A stretch of 64,000 nt of DNA from Toxorhynchites rutilus septentrionalis (GCF_029784135.1 NC_073745.1:40193920-40257919), one strand, 5' to 3'; shown: positions 31,800 through 44,367, numbered from the stretch's first letter. Numbers and translations are program-made. The notes: generated from the letters alone by a model not told the origin.

Positions 31800-34700
31800 C
31801 ATTTTAGTTTGTCAAATTGCATCCCAATATATTCCTGGAATATAAATTTTAGATATTGAAGTAGTGTATATCCCATCTCCATGTACTTATTTTTCTTGAA
31901 GTTATAGTAACTCACGAAACATTTTACTGAGTGTATTCCATCAAAGTATGCTGCATAGCCAGTTGAAGACAATGTTGTAAATTGTTGAATTGATTATTGG
32001 ATTAAAAAAGGATCCTCAAAAATATCCCATCATACATTTTATAAGTTGTGCGAGGTACGAACGTAATCTTTCATTTTCCTATCATTTCTTCCTTCAATTC
32101 TCTTCGTCCGTGAACAATTCGTTCTCACCTTTGACGCACGGATCTGAACTATTTTGTCGTCTCTCTGGGCTCAGATACTAGATTGCTACCTTCCCGGAAA
32201 CGATTGGTGTTCCTTTCAATATATACAGAACTTTGATGCGCTCTCTACTTCCTGCAAAGGTCAACCCATCTAGTTCTAGCGAGAGGGTACCACTGGAGGA
32301 AACCCTGGCATTTTGTTCTTTCTAACCAGTGACCATCGCTTGATCATCCGCTCTTGACGATGCTGAACATATCAATTACATCGCACTGTGCACAAAATTT
32401 CCTCTCCACACCACACCCCTGCGAACATCTTCTGTCCGCGGTTTTGCCGCGGTGATTGGATTAGATCGTTTCGGCTCAGTCAGGTTTGGTCCCAGCGTGT
32501 TTACATGAGCGTGATCTCTTTGACTGTGCGCGCTCTAATGCTATGGCGGCAGCCGACGGTGTCGTAAACATGCTCCGTAGCGGCTCGGATCTACCATGGC
32601 GCTCTCGTGGGGCGATCACTGCACTGCAGCAGCAAACGCAAAAGGGTGAGAAAACTATGTCAAGGTTCCTTCTAGATGGAGCGCTCTTTTTTTCTCCGTC
32701 CCTCTGTGCGCACACTGGCGGCGGCTGGTTGTGTGTGAACAATTAGTTTCAATCGATCTTTCAATGCCATACGCGCGCAAACCGCCACTGCCACAGCCAC
32801 CGCCGTTGTGATCGGTGGCGGGAATGAGTAAGCGAGTCGAAAGTTGGGTTCGAAGGGTCGAACCGTGCTGAACTCTCCTTGGCCTCATATTTCTGCTTGT
32901 GAATTAGAAAGAACGCGTCATCGGTGATTTGAAATTTCAAGGAATTCTCTCGCTCAGCGGTTTTTTGAACCCTCCGAAAGGCGCTGACAAAGAGCCGAAG
33001 AGCGTACCTTATCGATCGTGTGTGACCTCGTCACTCACGACTAGTGCGTTTGAGGCTCGCTTCTCATTCCGATCTTCCATGCGCTGAAATGATGTAACTG
33101 ATTATAGGATGACATGGAAGAATACGACAACAGTTCGAGATATAGCTACTGTATGGATGGGCGATACGATCACCGGGAAATATATCTGTTACATTCCACG
33201 TCGTCGTCGTGTAGAGAGGTTGTAAGGTGACATCTAAGAAAACGACGATACTCTTGACTAATGACAGCGCACGAAATGGAACGACTTGCATGGTGCTGCC
33301 CGAGAACGGTACGGGAAATGACAAATGAGAAGGAATTTCTCGCTAATCTATAATTCTGCGGCAATGCGTTATTGCTGCTGCCATTGCGGCCTCTAATGCA
33401 CAAGTCATGCTACTGGTAACTACCGAGAAGTTTAAACACGATGTATTTTTTCAGGCTCTGTAATGATTATTCTCAGTAACACAAACAGTAGCGCGTAAAG
33501 GATTAATTTATAAACCCACATTATTCTTCGCTTTAAGCATAACTTGCATTTTATATTTATCGAATTGAAATAATAACATATTTTTCTCTTTTTTCTTCCA
33601 GGTAAGTTTTCCCAAGCATCCATAATTCATGGAATCCATTTTCGGTAAGATTTTACGATAATTTAAAATGTAAAACAACGTTGAAAACTCCCTCGAAGGT
33701 AACCGACCACAGTTCAAAATCAAAATTTACGTTGCGTCTCCATGGGGAATTATTCTACCTGAGAGAAGCAGACCAACTCGGCAGTACTGCCCTCTCGCTC
33801 TTCTCTCCCATTTTACATCGCTCTAGCATCGGGTAAGAAAAACCTTCACGATCCAAACACTATTTTTCCTCCCGCTGCTTCCGAATCGGAAAACTCGCAC
33901 CAGTTGATCATTGTCATTTCTCGTCTTCGCGCCGTGTTCATTTTTGCTTCTATACAAAATCCCTCAAGCTCTCACGCTTACGCTCTCGCTCTCGCGAGAA
34001 ACGCACACACAACGTTCGCATCAATAACAAGATCTTCCCCATCAATAATGATACGGTTGGATCTCGATGCTGTTGTTGGGAGGAGGTGGTGATGGCGTAG
34101 AGGCGGCAGGCAGCAGGTTGCAGTGGTTGGGTGGTGTAAACACCCGCTTTGTTTTCGCGGCTTGTGGCGGCAATCGACCGAACGATGACGTCCCGGAACA
34201 CTGAAGAACTGCTAACGATGGCCTCGGTCGGGTTGCACTCGCTGACAGTTAACTGCGAGTGGCGTGTTTGTTGATGTTGATGTCGTGTGAGAGAAAAGTA
34301 GGGGTGCACATGTTTTGTGAAGGAAATGATTCGAGGAAGTATCATCGCTATACAATAAGACTATTTTACGAGATGCTTCTTTTTCAATGAGGAAGTACCG
34401 ATACAATTCATGGTGATTGATAACATATATTCTTATTTATCGATATTGTTATCGATAAATAAATCGCCTTTGTGAGATATTATTTATGCTGTCAGGAAGA
34501 TCTGCACCTTTTTCTACACTTCATCCATGAAGTTTTGAGCAATTGATTTTTTTTATTCTATTCATTGTACTTTCTTAAACTTCAATTAATTTGAATAATT
34601 TTGGGATGCTTAAAAATTGTTGTCTTCGGAATAGTCTATATTTCTTCAACTAAACAAAGCTACAGAAAAACTTCACAGATGTAAATACACTTCGTTTAAT

Positions 34701-35050
34701 TTTTGCCAAAAATTTCAGATTTTGCAGTAAGTCATTCAAAAATGAAATAATTGGCGTTTACTAAAATCCATAGTGGTAACCCTCGTGTGGCACACATCGA
34801 GCTTCTTTTTGTATTTTGGGTATATGCAAGTGGTTCTAAACGGTACGGGCAACCATACTACACACGTGCGGTGAAGGAAATGTGTACACGAAAAGTCAGC
34901 TTGGAGCCCAACATGACACCAATATCCTTAATAATGACGAAAAATCTCAGATTGTTAGTTATTTTATACTTACACATCCAGTTGTTCGACCATAACTTGA
35001 AAAAAATTATCACTTGGAACCATTTAAGCAAGGTTTTCTCCGGGCATATC
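31800..35050. other. Mostly unique region, no gene identified
   Basis: 32400-34350 is GC-richer, lacks transposon signatures and contains regulatory-looking GC boxes and short CTCTCGCT runs. Open frames (up to 131 codons at 33950-34345, minus) overlap on both strands and show no motif. 34350-35050 returns to AT-rich DNA. Best read as host intergenic or intronic sequence. Confidence 0.35.
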
Positions 35051-35054
35051 TCTT

Positions 35055-36440
35055 GACGTAGGATTACGTCTTTCATTTCTATACTAGGGTGTAAGTTCAA
35101 AGTTTCGAAAACGAAAACGTTACGCTGGAGAACGAGATTTTGATCGTTAATAGCTCCTAAACAACTGAACGAAATGGTATGATAAACACTTCATTCGAAA
35201 GATAAAATGTCTACACGTCTACTCTTTGATCCAAAAACTTTCAATAGCCTTAAAATTGCTTTCAATGCAGGCTATTGAAATCACACCAATCGGTATAAAA
35301 GCGGGTGTCGCTCGGATATCCACTCAGTTATGATTGCGCAACTATTGAGGTACCATCGCTGGAATGAATGGATGTTTCTCTAACACAAACATGAAAACCT
35401 TGGGGTCTGGGAAAACTGGCATTGCAAAATAGATGCAAGCACCGGGTACTTTTGTACTCGTTTGCGCTTTTGCAAATCGGAATGTTTCCCTAACACAGAC
35501 TTCAAAACCATGGAGACTGGGAAAATCGACATTGTGAAATAGATGCAAGCAGCGGGTCTTTGGTACTCGTTTGCGCATTTGCAAATCTGAAGCGGGTACT
35601 TCTGTACTCGCTTGCGTTTCTGCAAATGAGAATGTTTTCCTAACACATACTTCAAAACCATGGAGCCTGGGGAAATCGGCATTATGAAATAGATACAAGT
35701 TGTGGGTACTTTTGTACTCGCTTGCGTTTCTGCAAATCGGAATGTTACCCTAACACAGACATGAAAAACCATGGAGCCTGGGAAAACTGGCATTGCTAAA
35801 TAGATGCATATTGTGGGTACTTTTGTACTCGCTTGCGTTTCTGAAAATCAGAATGTATCCTTAACACGAATTCCAAAAACATGGAGCGTGGGTGGCATTG
35901 CAAATAAGATGAAAGATGCGAGTGCTTTTGTACTCGGTGTGTTGGGAAAATCGGCATTGCAGATCTCGGCAGTACTTTTATGCCCCAGTGCATTGTTACA
36001 CTCCGGAATTTGTTTTGCTAACACGGTCTACAAAAGCGGGCTCAAATGCAACGTTTTGGCTCGTATATTCAAGACTGCATATCCCTTCATGTCGCCAGCT
36101 CACTGACCTTTTACGCATACCGTTTGACGATCAGGCAAAATGTTGATAACTAATTGCTGCGATAACCACTACCATAATGCATGAATTGTCCTAAATTCGT
36201 TTTATTTTTGCAATTGAATTCGTAAATTGTTGCATTCATTCACTAGTTTAATCAATAATTTGATTAATACATACAAAAAATAGCTCTGCGCAACGGCGAT
36301 ATCGTACCCGATGAGGAACATCCGAGGTGCGATTATTGCTAATTGAAAAAACACAAATGATTACTAAGCCAACAGCAGTCCTACGTCAACCTTGCGGTTA
36401 TATCATAGGTATAACCCATCCATAGATTTTTTATATAACC
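35055..36440 (+). repeat. Palindrome-bounded repeat with tandem units and promoter
   Basis: Left landmark GACGTAGGATTACGTC (35055-35070). 35362-35890 has five imperfect units spaced ~110-147 bases, each with a phrase like ccctaacacagacttcaaaa. The right part (35930-36440), including tctcggcagtactttta and ccttgcggttatatcatagg, is repeated at 62990-63480. The tandem part is related, inverted, to 59821-60160. Minus-strand frames here are translated repeats, not genes. Confidence 0.55.
35294..35328 (+). promoter_or_regulatory. Core promoter: TATA box plus initiator
   Basis: TATAAAA at 35294 and an insect initiator TCAGTT at 35324 (A+1 at 35326) are 32 bases apart, the canonical spacing. It lies within the palindrome-marked repeat, 225 bases after the palindrome. 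No reading frame follows; it may be the relic promoter of a histone-like or repeat transcript. Confidence 0.4.
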
Positions 36441-36499
36441 AATTGAGAATGCTGGAAACATCCGGCTTAAGGTTTCGAAAATAAAAAAAATTATAGGAG

Positions 36500-36640
36500 G
36501 TTGTGTCCAAGATACGACCGCATTGTTGACGTAGAACTACGCTGTTATTTTATATAAGTCGCTTGTTTATACCTTCGGATATTATTCTATAATGCTGTGA
36601 AATTTTAGAAACAACTGCTTAGTAGAATAATCTCTGAAAT
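36500..36640. repeat. Repeat fragment related to 59480-59640
   Basis: aggttgtgtccaagatacga, gaccgcattgttgacgtagaactacg and cggatattattctataatgc match gttgtatctaaaacacgacc and following bases at 59490-59600. It contains the half-degraded palindrome GACGTAGAACTACG (36528-36541). Confidence 0.5.
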
Positions 36641-36644
36641 GATT

Positions 36645-37520
36645 TTTTCATTGTAGAATCAGTTGACGATAATTGATTGATGATTCATTCTTGTCCTCGC
36701 AAAACAATCGTATGTCGCAATTTATTTCATGTCAATGCATTGAAAATTTACCTCGAAGGCTATTCCGGTGGCCTTTTTCGAAATTGACATAGACTCGGCT
36801 ACAGTCGGTTATATACATGTTGCACCTGCACCATTATTCCATATCTCAACTACATCAATATATCTTTGGCACCGCATGCAAACAACAACAATGACAACAC
36901 TTGCAAGTATCAAATATCATGCTACATGTTATTTAGTATTGCCTCAAAGGTATCGCACCTCTAGATATCGTTCGTACAAACTAAGCGTAAACCAAGCGCC
37001 AAACAAGCGTTCACCATAGCATGCATACAGAGCCATACATTGGTGGCTTGAAACTACTAGCAATATAAACATTTCTCATCATTTTGCGCTATTCTCAAAA
37101 GAAACGCTTCTGTTAATATTACTGGCCTCGAAAAAAGTTGCATTACTTTCTCATGCTCGAGAGAAGCGCAGCTGTCACCCTTAGTGGAGGAAGTTTTGCT
37201 ACTGGCAAGCAAAACCTAATCACATACAAAATTCCAGAGCATTTACTTTCTTGATGACTAAACAAGAGAAATAAACTCTTTTTGTTGATAACAACCTCGA
37301 AAACAGTAGCAACGCTTCATTATGATCGATATTAGCGCAAGTGCAATCCTAGTTGAAGGAAGTTTTGCGACTGGCACGCGAAACCAAATAACTTATAACA
37401 TTCAAGTAAGACATTCAAGATGCTTGGTATTCGCAAATATGTTTTTGGTGCACAACCTTAACGTCTGCTTCGTCATAACGTCAGTTTAATGCATTGATGC
37501 ATTCTCAAAGGCACAAACGA
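36645..37520. other. Spacer with an imperfect ~180-bp duplication
   Basis: 37126-37230 and 37304-37405 are diverged copies (shared gaggaagttttgctactggc / gaaggaagttttgcgactgg). Nothing coding recognised. Confidence 0.4.
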
Positions 37521-37549
37521 AGCCCTTATGAAGACGGAAAATAAACAAT

Positions 37550-37909
37550 GTTAACTGCTTGGAAAAAAAACTGAATTATGCCACACAGCTTGTACTCTAC
37601 TGTAACACCCATCGATGCGAATTCGCTGATGAGTTTGTCAAGAGCGACCGCCTTCACCACCAGCGGGGGGAGCTTGATTTTGGTTGCTGCCTGGGCGTTT
37701 ACATTTTCGACCGACGCGCCGAAATCGCCTACTTCGCTGTTGTTCGGTGCGGTGTCACATTCGCGAAGGCTCTGTTCAGTACCAGCGCTTTTCACTGCAC
37801 CAACACCGCGTGCATCATTAGATGACGCTTACCTCGAAATTTTATTGCCCCTGGCAATGCGTTCGTTTTTTGCAGGGCTCGAGCCTGCCTTCATCTTCTT
37901 CTTGCTCAT
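37550..37909 (-). pseudogene. 5' fragment of a LINE ORF1 (Jockey-like)
   Basis: From ATG 37909 the minus strand reads MSKKKMKAGSSPAKNERIAR, meets TAA at 37831-37829 and stays open in the same frame to about 37550. The second part includes KIKLPPLVVKAVALDKLISE and FASMGVTVEYKLC, which resembles the start of the conserved domain in Jockey-type ORF1 proteins of mosquitoes (a proline-rich lead-in, then hydrophobic/YKL-type strand). It stops before any zinc knuckle, so it is a 3'-truncated or interrupted remnant. Family assignment is by pattern memory. Confidence 0.4.
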
Positions 37910-38219
37910 CGCACACTACGCGAAGCGTCCAATTTATGACACGGAAAGAAGAACGAACAGAAAAATCGAACGACGATTTCCAAGTTGGATTACCACTGGT
38001 GGGGAACAATCTTAGATCGAAGCGCAGCGAAAGCAAAGTGAACTAGATTACTCAACAGTCCGATGCCGAATGAAAGTTTGCCTCAGCGAGATCCACTGTT
38101 TATACTCTAGGCAAGTATTCCCCTTCATTCTTCTTCTTTTCCTTTGTTCACGGAGACTTTAAATCCTACGATTTCCCCTCCGTTGGTCGTCGATAAGTTG
38201 CTCGTTATTGATAGCTCTG

Positions 38220-38490
38220 TTCGGGAAAGCACTCAAATGGACAGAACAAATGTATGGGAAAATAGAAACACTTAAAGTTTTCATGAATTTTGACCATTTA
38301 CTAACCAGGGGATTCTAATGTATGGCATATTAAACAAATCTTACGGAATTTCCGATTCGTTTAGTATGTAAATCGCCAAAATCCGTTCGCGCCAAAAATA
38401 GTTATTAACGTTAACTTTATTTCATAAAAACGTGACCTGTTTTCTGATTTGACACCCTTAATGAAAGACGTAGTTCTACGTCAAAAAATG
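38220..38490. repeat. Palindrome-marked repeat, copy related to 60360-60630
   Basis: Parallel phrases in both copies: ggacagaacaaatgtatggg, agttttcatgaattt, tctaatgtatggcatat, aacaaatctta, ttccgattcg, cgttaactttatttca, and finally gacgtagttctacgtcaaaa (38467 and 60606). At 60606 this is followed by histone H1 sequence; here it is not. Confidence 0.65.
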
Positions 38491-38710
38491 GAGAAAACTT
38501 CGCCTTTGAAGACTGTGAATGCGAGTTTTAATGAAGTATTGTTACTTTTATTTCAAAGCTTTGATCAGTAATGTGAATCAATTGTGTAGATTTTTTTCGT
38601 GAAATATAGTGATGAAGAGAACAACAGTGATGAATGAGGAATTACAATATTCTAAAACTAAATATTGGGCCCTATTATATAATTCTAGTTCAACATAATT
38701 TCGGTCGTTA

Positions 38711-39031
38711 GGGTGGGTTTAGACTAGGGATATATTCATGTTAAGAAATATGATGAGATTTATAGAAATCGCATCAATCGTTTACACTAGCGTGAACTTC
38801 TATAATGAATATATTCATATTTGCGGTGAATTTATTCACCTGAAGTAGAACTGCATCCAACTTTAGTGATTTCTCACCAGTGAGAAATTCACAAGCGTTT
38901 ACATATGCTGAATTTATTCAAGTTATATATACCTCGAATAAGTGTATCATATTTATTCTCACCCGTTTACACCTATTTTCAGGTGAATAAATCCATCTAT
39001 AGCTATAGATCTCCCTAGTGTAAACCCGCCA
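38711..39031. mobile_element. MITE, 321 bp, TTA target duplication
   Basis: Ends GGGTGGGTTTAGACTAGGGA and inverted TGGCGGGTTTACACTAGGGA agree at 17 of 20 bases; TTA flanks both sides (38708-38710, 39032-39034). The interior has nested small palindromes (ctcaccagtgag). A 3-bp TTA duplication points to the PIF/Harbinger group, inferred from size and duplication only. Confidence 0.65.
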
Positions 39032-39034
39032 TTA

Positions 39035-40190
39035 GCTCCATTTTGCTGTTATAGATACAGTCGGGTGAAAGCTATCTGCATAATTTTTTAGCTGTTTAGT
39101 TTGCTTGGTGCATTCCTGATATTTTGCTTTGGGAATAATTTCGGCAACGTTTCAAAATATGCAAGTCGCAACACTTGACGTTCGAGAAAGAACTCGATTC
39201 GCTAAGATTCTATCGATTTACAAAACACGAAAATTTGCTCAGTGTCATAGTTATAAGGAACGGATCGACTGTACGATTCAATTTACATTATAGGGACCAA
39301 TATTTCTTATAGATATTCCTGCCGTTCTACGCATAGTAGTCCCATGTTACTTTTTGTCAATTTTCATATTACTTCATAAAACAATGTTTTTATGCCTAAT
39401 CTTCCGGAAAAACATTGTTTCCAGCTTTTAAAAATTTAAAAATTTTAAAAATATTCTAGGCATAACAGTACCACCATTTTTTTTTGTAGATCCATAATAA
39501 ATTAATCGGATCAAGTACAATAACTTAATGTCACACTTTCAGCCGGACTAATGCACTCATTTCAGGTTTGAGAGGAAAGAAAATAATTCTCAAACAAATA
39601 AAAAAAAATTACAGAACACGTGTACACCTACACCAAATGGGTTTCTATTCTATTAAATTGTCGCATAGTTCTCACACACTTTGCTAGCGTTTTTCTCAGT
39701 TGCTGATTTTAGAACATGGGACAACTATACGTAGAATGGCAGTATATCTCTAGGTAATTGAGGAATATAATAATCATCTTCGGTGTACTTTTATGGAAAA
39801 TAAATGCTTTATGAACATATAAAATATACATTTTCTTAGAAAAATCAAAGATATTTGATGAGACTTTACAGAGAACAAAGTATTATTTATCAATAATTTA
39901 GTAACTGATAATTATTTTTATTTTATGGAATAATTTATCATTTAATATTTATATGTATGACCTAAGCTTTTCCATGAACCAAACCTCCTATACTCGAGCA
40001 TATTGTCTCACAGACCGAGAATCAATTGTTTCGAGGAGACTCAATTAAAACTGGATGAAGTTTAAGAAAAAGTATTTTCTGGAGTTTTTTAATTAATTAT
40101 ATATTTTTTTACTTTAAATTAATACCAATAATGCCTAAGAATACACGATAGCAATAATATAGAAACACACGCACAGTCTGTGACACCGTG
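39035..40190. other. AT-rich spacer, nothing recognised
   Basis: Low-complexity AT-rich DNA with small local hairpins (e.g. around 39390). No coding or transposon signature. Confidence 0.4.
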
Positions 40191-40196
40191 CGCGAG

Positions 40197-40208
40197 TATA
40201 CAAGTTAT
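40197..40208. repeat. Target-site duplication of truncated LINE, left
   Basis: tatacaagttat, repeated exactly at 42775-42786. Confidence 0.8.
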
Positions 40209-40732
40209 TTATTTTTTTTTTTTATCCAAAATATATATTTTTATTAAGGCTCATATGGCGTCAACCTGACGGGGCCGGGAGTTCAATATTTCGACAATGT
40301 TTGCCTTATAACTATGTTAGTAATATGTAACCGATTACTCGCGGTTGGCTCGAGGTTAGTATTACAAGTGTTTTCGTAATTGTGATGTTGCTGTCTTCAA
40401 TGATCTGTACCTGTGCCCGACACGGGATACTTCCTATTGGGATGCAGCTGACCATTAATCAGCAACGCCCCCCTAGTCTGTACCCCATATCTAGCGTGGT
40501 GCGTCTTCTCGAGGAATCCAGGATAGAATGGTCACTAGCCGGCGCAATCATCAGCTCGTGTAGAGTTGTCATGAGCGGTACAACCTTTGGCTTTTGTTGA
40601 ATCATCAGTGGACTGCACAACCTTTGGCCCGTGTATCTGTAAAGAGTGTGTGTATGTATTGCCGCGACTAAGTAAAAGTTTATAGATCGAACAGGAGGGA
40701 TACGAAACAGGGACACAACGAAGGAAAAATCA

Positions 40733-41727
40733 TTAAACGTTGACATCGGCGTTCCTGAGGAACAGGTATAGATGAAGCAGAAGATCAGGATCACGGCTAC
40801 CTAAGATATCCCGGACGGGGATATCCGATTGTCTGCCTTTTGCTCTCAGTGCTCTAGAGAGCTGAGAGCGAGCAGCATGGAACCGGATACACGACCAGAC
40901 AATATGCTCGATGTCGTGGTAGCCATCGCCACAATCACAAAGATTGTTTGCTGCGAGCCCAATTCGATAGAGATGCGCGTTTAGGTTGTAGTGATTGGAC
41001 ATAAGCCGAGATATCACGCGAATGAAATCACGACCGACATTCAATCCCTTAAACCAAGCTTTCGTCGAAACCTTAGGGATAATCGTGTGTAACCAACGAC
41101 CGAACTCATCTTCACTCCACATGCGCTGCCAACTAACGAGTGTGTCCTGACGAGGAATGTGAAAAAATTCGTTATAAGTAATTTGCCTTTCAAAAAGTGT
41201 GCCTTCTGAAGCGCCCACCTTAGCTAGCGAGTCCGCTTTCTCATTCCCCGGAATCGAGCAATGAGAGGGAACCCGTGCTAAGGTAATCTTGAATAATTTT
41301 TCGACCAAAACACTCAATAGATGTCTTATTCTTGTTAGGAAATAAGATGAGCGTTTATCAACTTTCATTGAGCGGATTGCCTCTATTGAGCTGAGACTGT
41401 CTGAAAAAATAAAATAGTGGTCGATGGGCAATGTTTCAATGATCCCTAATGCGTAATATATCGCACCCAGTTCAGCGACATACACGGAACAAGGATCTTT
41501 GAGTTTGAAAGAGGCACTGGAATTTTCATTGAAGATGCCGAAGCCAGTGGACCCGCTTATGCATGAACCGTCAGTAAAGAACATTTTATCAGATCTAACT
41601 TTCCCATATTCTGCCGAAAATATCTCCGGAATGTAATCGGAGCGTAGATGATCTGGGATTCCATGGATCTTTTGTCGCATGGACAGATCAAAATTGACAG
41701 TGGAATTGCAAAAGTATGGGAAGCAAA
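40733..41727 (-). pseudogene. Truncated LINE ORF2: RNase H and C-terminus
   Basis: Continues after the frameshift (VCFPYFCNSTVNFDLSMRQK) and runs to the natural stop. RNase H residues are all visible: FFTDGSC, VAELGAIYYAL, IFSDSLSSIEAI, VPSHCSIPGNEKADSLAK. The C-terminal Cys/His motif reads CDCGDGYHDIEHIVWSC, nearly the same as in the full-length copy. The coding part is well preserved, so the insertion is not ancient. Confidence 0.85.
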
Positions 41728-42774
41728 CTTGGAGATGCCCGGTGAAGGGTGCACTTCATGGGTAAGGTACTCATGGTATAGAGACATAAAACTTGACTGA
41801 GGAGTCAGTTGGAGTAGATTTTCGAAGTTATCAATCACCAATGGATTCATGATCTTGCAACGGATGAGAAATCTGTAGGATAATTCTGTGAACCGAAGAG
41901 TAAGCGGGGGTACTCCTGCCAAAACTTCGAGACTCATCGTATGTGTCGAATGCAAACACCCCATGGCTATACGCAAGCAACGATATTGTATTTTCTCCAG
42001 CTTGAGAATATGAATCCTGGCAGCTGATCGGAAGCAAAAACTGCCATATTCTAACACTGATAATATCGTTGTTTTGTATAACTGAATGAGGTCTCCTGGA
42101 TGGGCACCCCACCATGTTCCGGTAATTGTTTGGAGAAAATTGATTCTTTGCTGGCATTTCTGTTTCAAATACGCAATGTGTATTCCCCAGGTACATTTAG
42201 AGTCAAAATATACTCCAAGGTATTTGAAAAACATCGAGTGCTTGATCGTTTTGCCGGATAGGTGAAGCTGGAATTGGGCGGGTTCGTGCTTCCTAGAAAA
42301 AAGGACCATTTCAGTTTTCTCCGTAGAGAATTCGATACCCAGCTTGAGAGCCCACGTGAACAGGTTGTTCAGGGTATCTTGCAAGGAATTTTGCAGAACG
42401 GCGGGATTAGTACCGGTGATGGAAATAACTCCATCGTCTGCAAGTTGTCTCAACGTGCAATCTCTAGTTAGACAATCATCTATATCATTGACGTAAAAAC
42501 TGTACAAGAGGGGGCTTAGGCAGGATCCTTGTGGGAGGCCCATAAAACTGTAACGAGAAGATTTCAAGCTGCCATGATTGAAAAACATGTGCTTTTCTGA
42601 GAGTAAATTGTACAGGAAATTATTCAGAATTGGTGAAAGTCCACGATTATGAAGTTTCTCTGAGAGAATTTCCATGGAAACTGAATCAAATGCCCCTTTG
42701 ATATCGAGAAAAACGGAAGCCATTTGTTCTTTGCGAGCAAATGCGATTTGGATTTAAGAAGATAGCAGCGAAGA
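41690..42774 (-). pseudogene. Truncated LINE ORF2: RT domain
   Basis: From MASVFLDIKGAFDSV (RT motif A, catalytic Asp present) through LPQGSCLSPLLYSFYVNDID, LRQLADDGVIS (catalytic pair), EFSTEKTEMVLFSRK, YLGVYFDSKCTWG and TWWGAHP. Here the frame passes smoothly through the TWG-IHI site where the other copy has an extra G. The upstream palm and the whole endonuclease are missing because of 5' truncation. A one-base deletion near 41727 sends the end of this frame out of register. Confidence 0.85.
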
Positions 42775-42786
42775 TATACAAGTTAT
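42775..42786. repeat. Target-site duplication of truncated LINE, right
   Basis: tatacaagttat, partner of 40197-40208. Confidence 0.8.
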
Positions 42787-43233
42787 GATTTTGCGCGATT
42801 TTGTACAGGAGAGTTAAAACATTCTTTTTCTGATTACTTTTCGATACAGTCAACGCTGGTAGACCAAAACCTAACATATGAACAACTAGTCGCTCGTAAT
42901 GCCCAAAAGTTTGTTCACCCCTTGTTTATACAATATTAGTACCATAATAACCATTCATTATTTCAGCAGTCCGGCTTGAATCTCTTATTTGACTATGTTT
43001 AACACTCTGTAACTCACAGCTGTGAATGGATTGAACGGAAACGGGTAAAAGAATTTTTATCACACTTCCAACGCTCGTAAATTTAAAATTGTTCGATCGA
43101 CACTTCAAGAAATCTCAATTATTACAGCCATCCAGCTAAAAAATAATGGATTCATTTTCCACCAACACAACTTTCTTTTCACAGAATTCACGCTTCCCAT
43201 TTTTATTTCTTCATGAAGTAATCTTCGGGATTG

Positions 43234-43466
43234 TTAACACATTAAGGACCGCACGTTTTACGGGGAAACTTGAACGCTTCATTTGTTCGGATTCCACGAA
43301 TGAGATCGTTTCTTTCGATGTGGATGAGACGAAGTCCTTGTTAGATTTTTTGGCAAATCAAAGATTTAACCTTCAAGCGTAGAAAACACGGGTTATTTCG
43401 TGATCCATCCATAACAGACGGAACGCGAAACACGAGATAACTCGTAAGCGGTCCGCAATGTGTTAA
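43234..43466. mobile_element. piggyBac-type MITE, TTAA-flanked, ~230 bp
   Basis: TTAA (43234-43237) then CACATTAAGGACCGC; right end GCGGTCCGCAATGTG then TTAA (43463-43466). The ends are inverted copies (13 of 15) and TTAA is the piggyBac target. The interior has no coding capacity. It lies just upstream of a mariner fragment. Confidence 0.75.
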
Positions 43467-43571
43467 ACGTTGTGTCAAATGTTTGCGTTATGATGGCCAT
43501 TCCGTAATTCTCAGTGGTTTATCTAAAACTGTGAGACAAAAACTGAAAGATACTGAAATAATAAAACAATA

Positions 43572-43812
43572 CGTACTATTGTAAAGTTTTGGACCGATTA
43601 AGAACCGCGATTAAGGACAAAAGGCCAGGTTTATTGACGACAGGAGTTTTCCTCATCTACGATAATGTGCGGCCCCATTCTGCTCGCGTAACTCAAGAGC
43701 AATTAAATAATTCAAATGGACTGTGTTCGAGCATCCTCCTTACTCCCCAGACCTCGCCCCTAGCGACTATCACTTATTCCCGGTGATGAAACATGCGATC
43801 GTCCTTTTGCAT
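43572..43812 (+). pseudogene. mariner transposase fragment
   Basis: YYCKVLDRLRTAIKDKRPG, then GVFLIYDNVRPHSARVTQEQ carries the second catalytic Asp with its hallmark N-x-RPH context. A frameshift near 43735 leads into YSPDLAPSDYHLFPVMK, with the third Asp of the mariner D34D triad. Everything upstream, including the DNA-binding domain and first Asp, is absent. Typical of old mariner debris; not functional. Confidence 0.85.
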
Positions 43813-43859
43813 GTGAATTGAAACTGACATAGTAGACTATTCGAATGATAACTCATTCG

Positions 43860-44360
43860 TGCAGTTTCAATCGTCAAGTGAAAATGAATTGTCGAATTCA
43901 CTTCATACCGGTCATATAATACTGGTTCTATTAAAAGAAGTTTCGTAAAAAGATCAAGTTTTGGTTATGCTCCTGGCTGTGGTTCTTTAAAGTGTCAAAC
44001 GTGAAACCTTTTGAGCGCTGCTATCATTTTACTTTGAACTTTAAAGGACCGTATATTTCAACGGAACGGCTCTGCAAGAATTTTTGAGCATTCTCATACA
44101 TATTGGAAAATAAAATCCTCTCAAAGCTTTATATCATTGACCATTTCACATTCGCGTTTAACTAGGATATTCTTAAAAATCAAATAATTTTTTTGGTGAG
44201 CATCCCTACCACGCCTCACGAATAGCTACGCTATTGCAATAGCCCCCAATATGTGCTGCTGCTGCTACTAACATTATAGCTATATTACTACTCTTTTTGC
44301 AGCCGTGTAGACTTTGGCTTTGGCTTCGCTTTGTTTTTAGTATAGCAAACGTCGAGAAAA
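43860..44360. other. Spacer, nothing recognised
   Basis: AT-rich, becoming GC-richer after 44200 with a (CTG)n-like stretch at about 44254-44270. No gene. Confidence 0.35.
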
Positions 44361-44367
44361 GAAGAGT

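Larger units (their letters stand above)
40209..42774 (-). mobile_element. 5'-truncated I-clade LINE, minus strand
   Basis: A ~2.57-kb 3' fragment of a LINE related to the one at 15325. It runs on the minus strand from within the RT domain (42774) through RNase H to a poly-A tract (40212-40223 read as T). A perfect 12-bp target duplication brackets it, so truncation happened at insertion, as usual for LINEs. Protein similarity to the first copy is clear but only moderate, so they are different families. Confidence 0.9.

Noticed and set aside
35342..35993. Minus-strand frames of 65-137 codons with repeated FPGSMVF / FRFAETQ-like segments
   Set aside because: They follow the ~110-bp non-coding tandem repeat; both overlapping frames show the same period.
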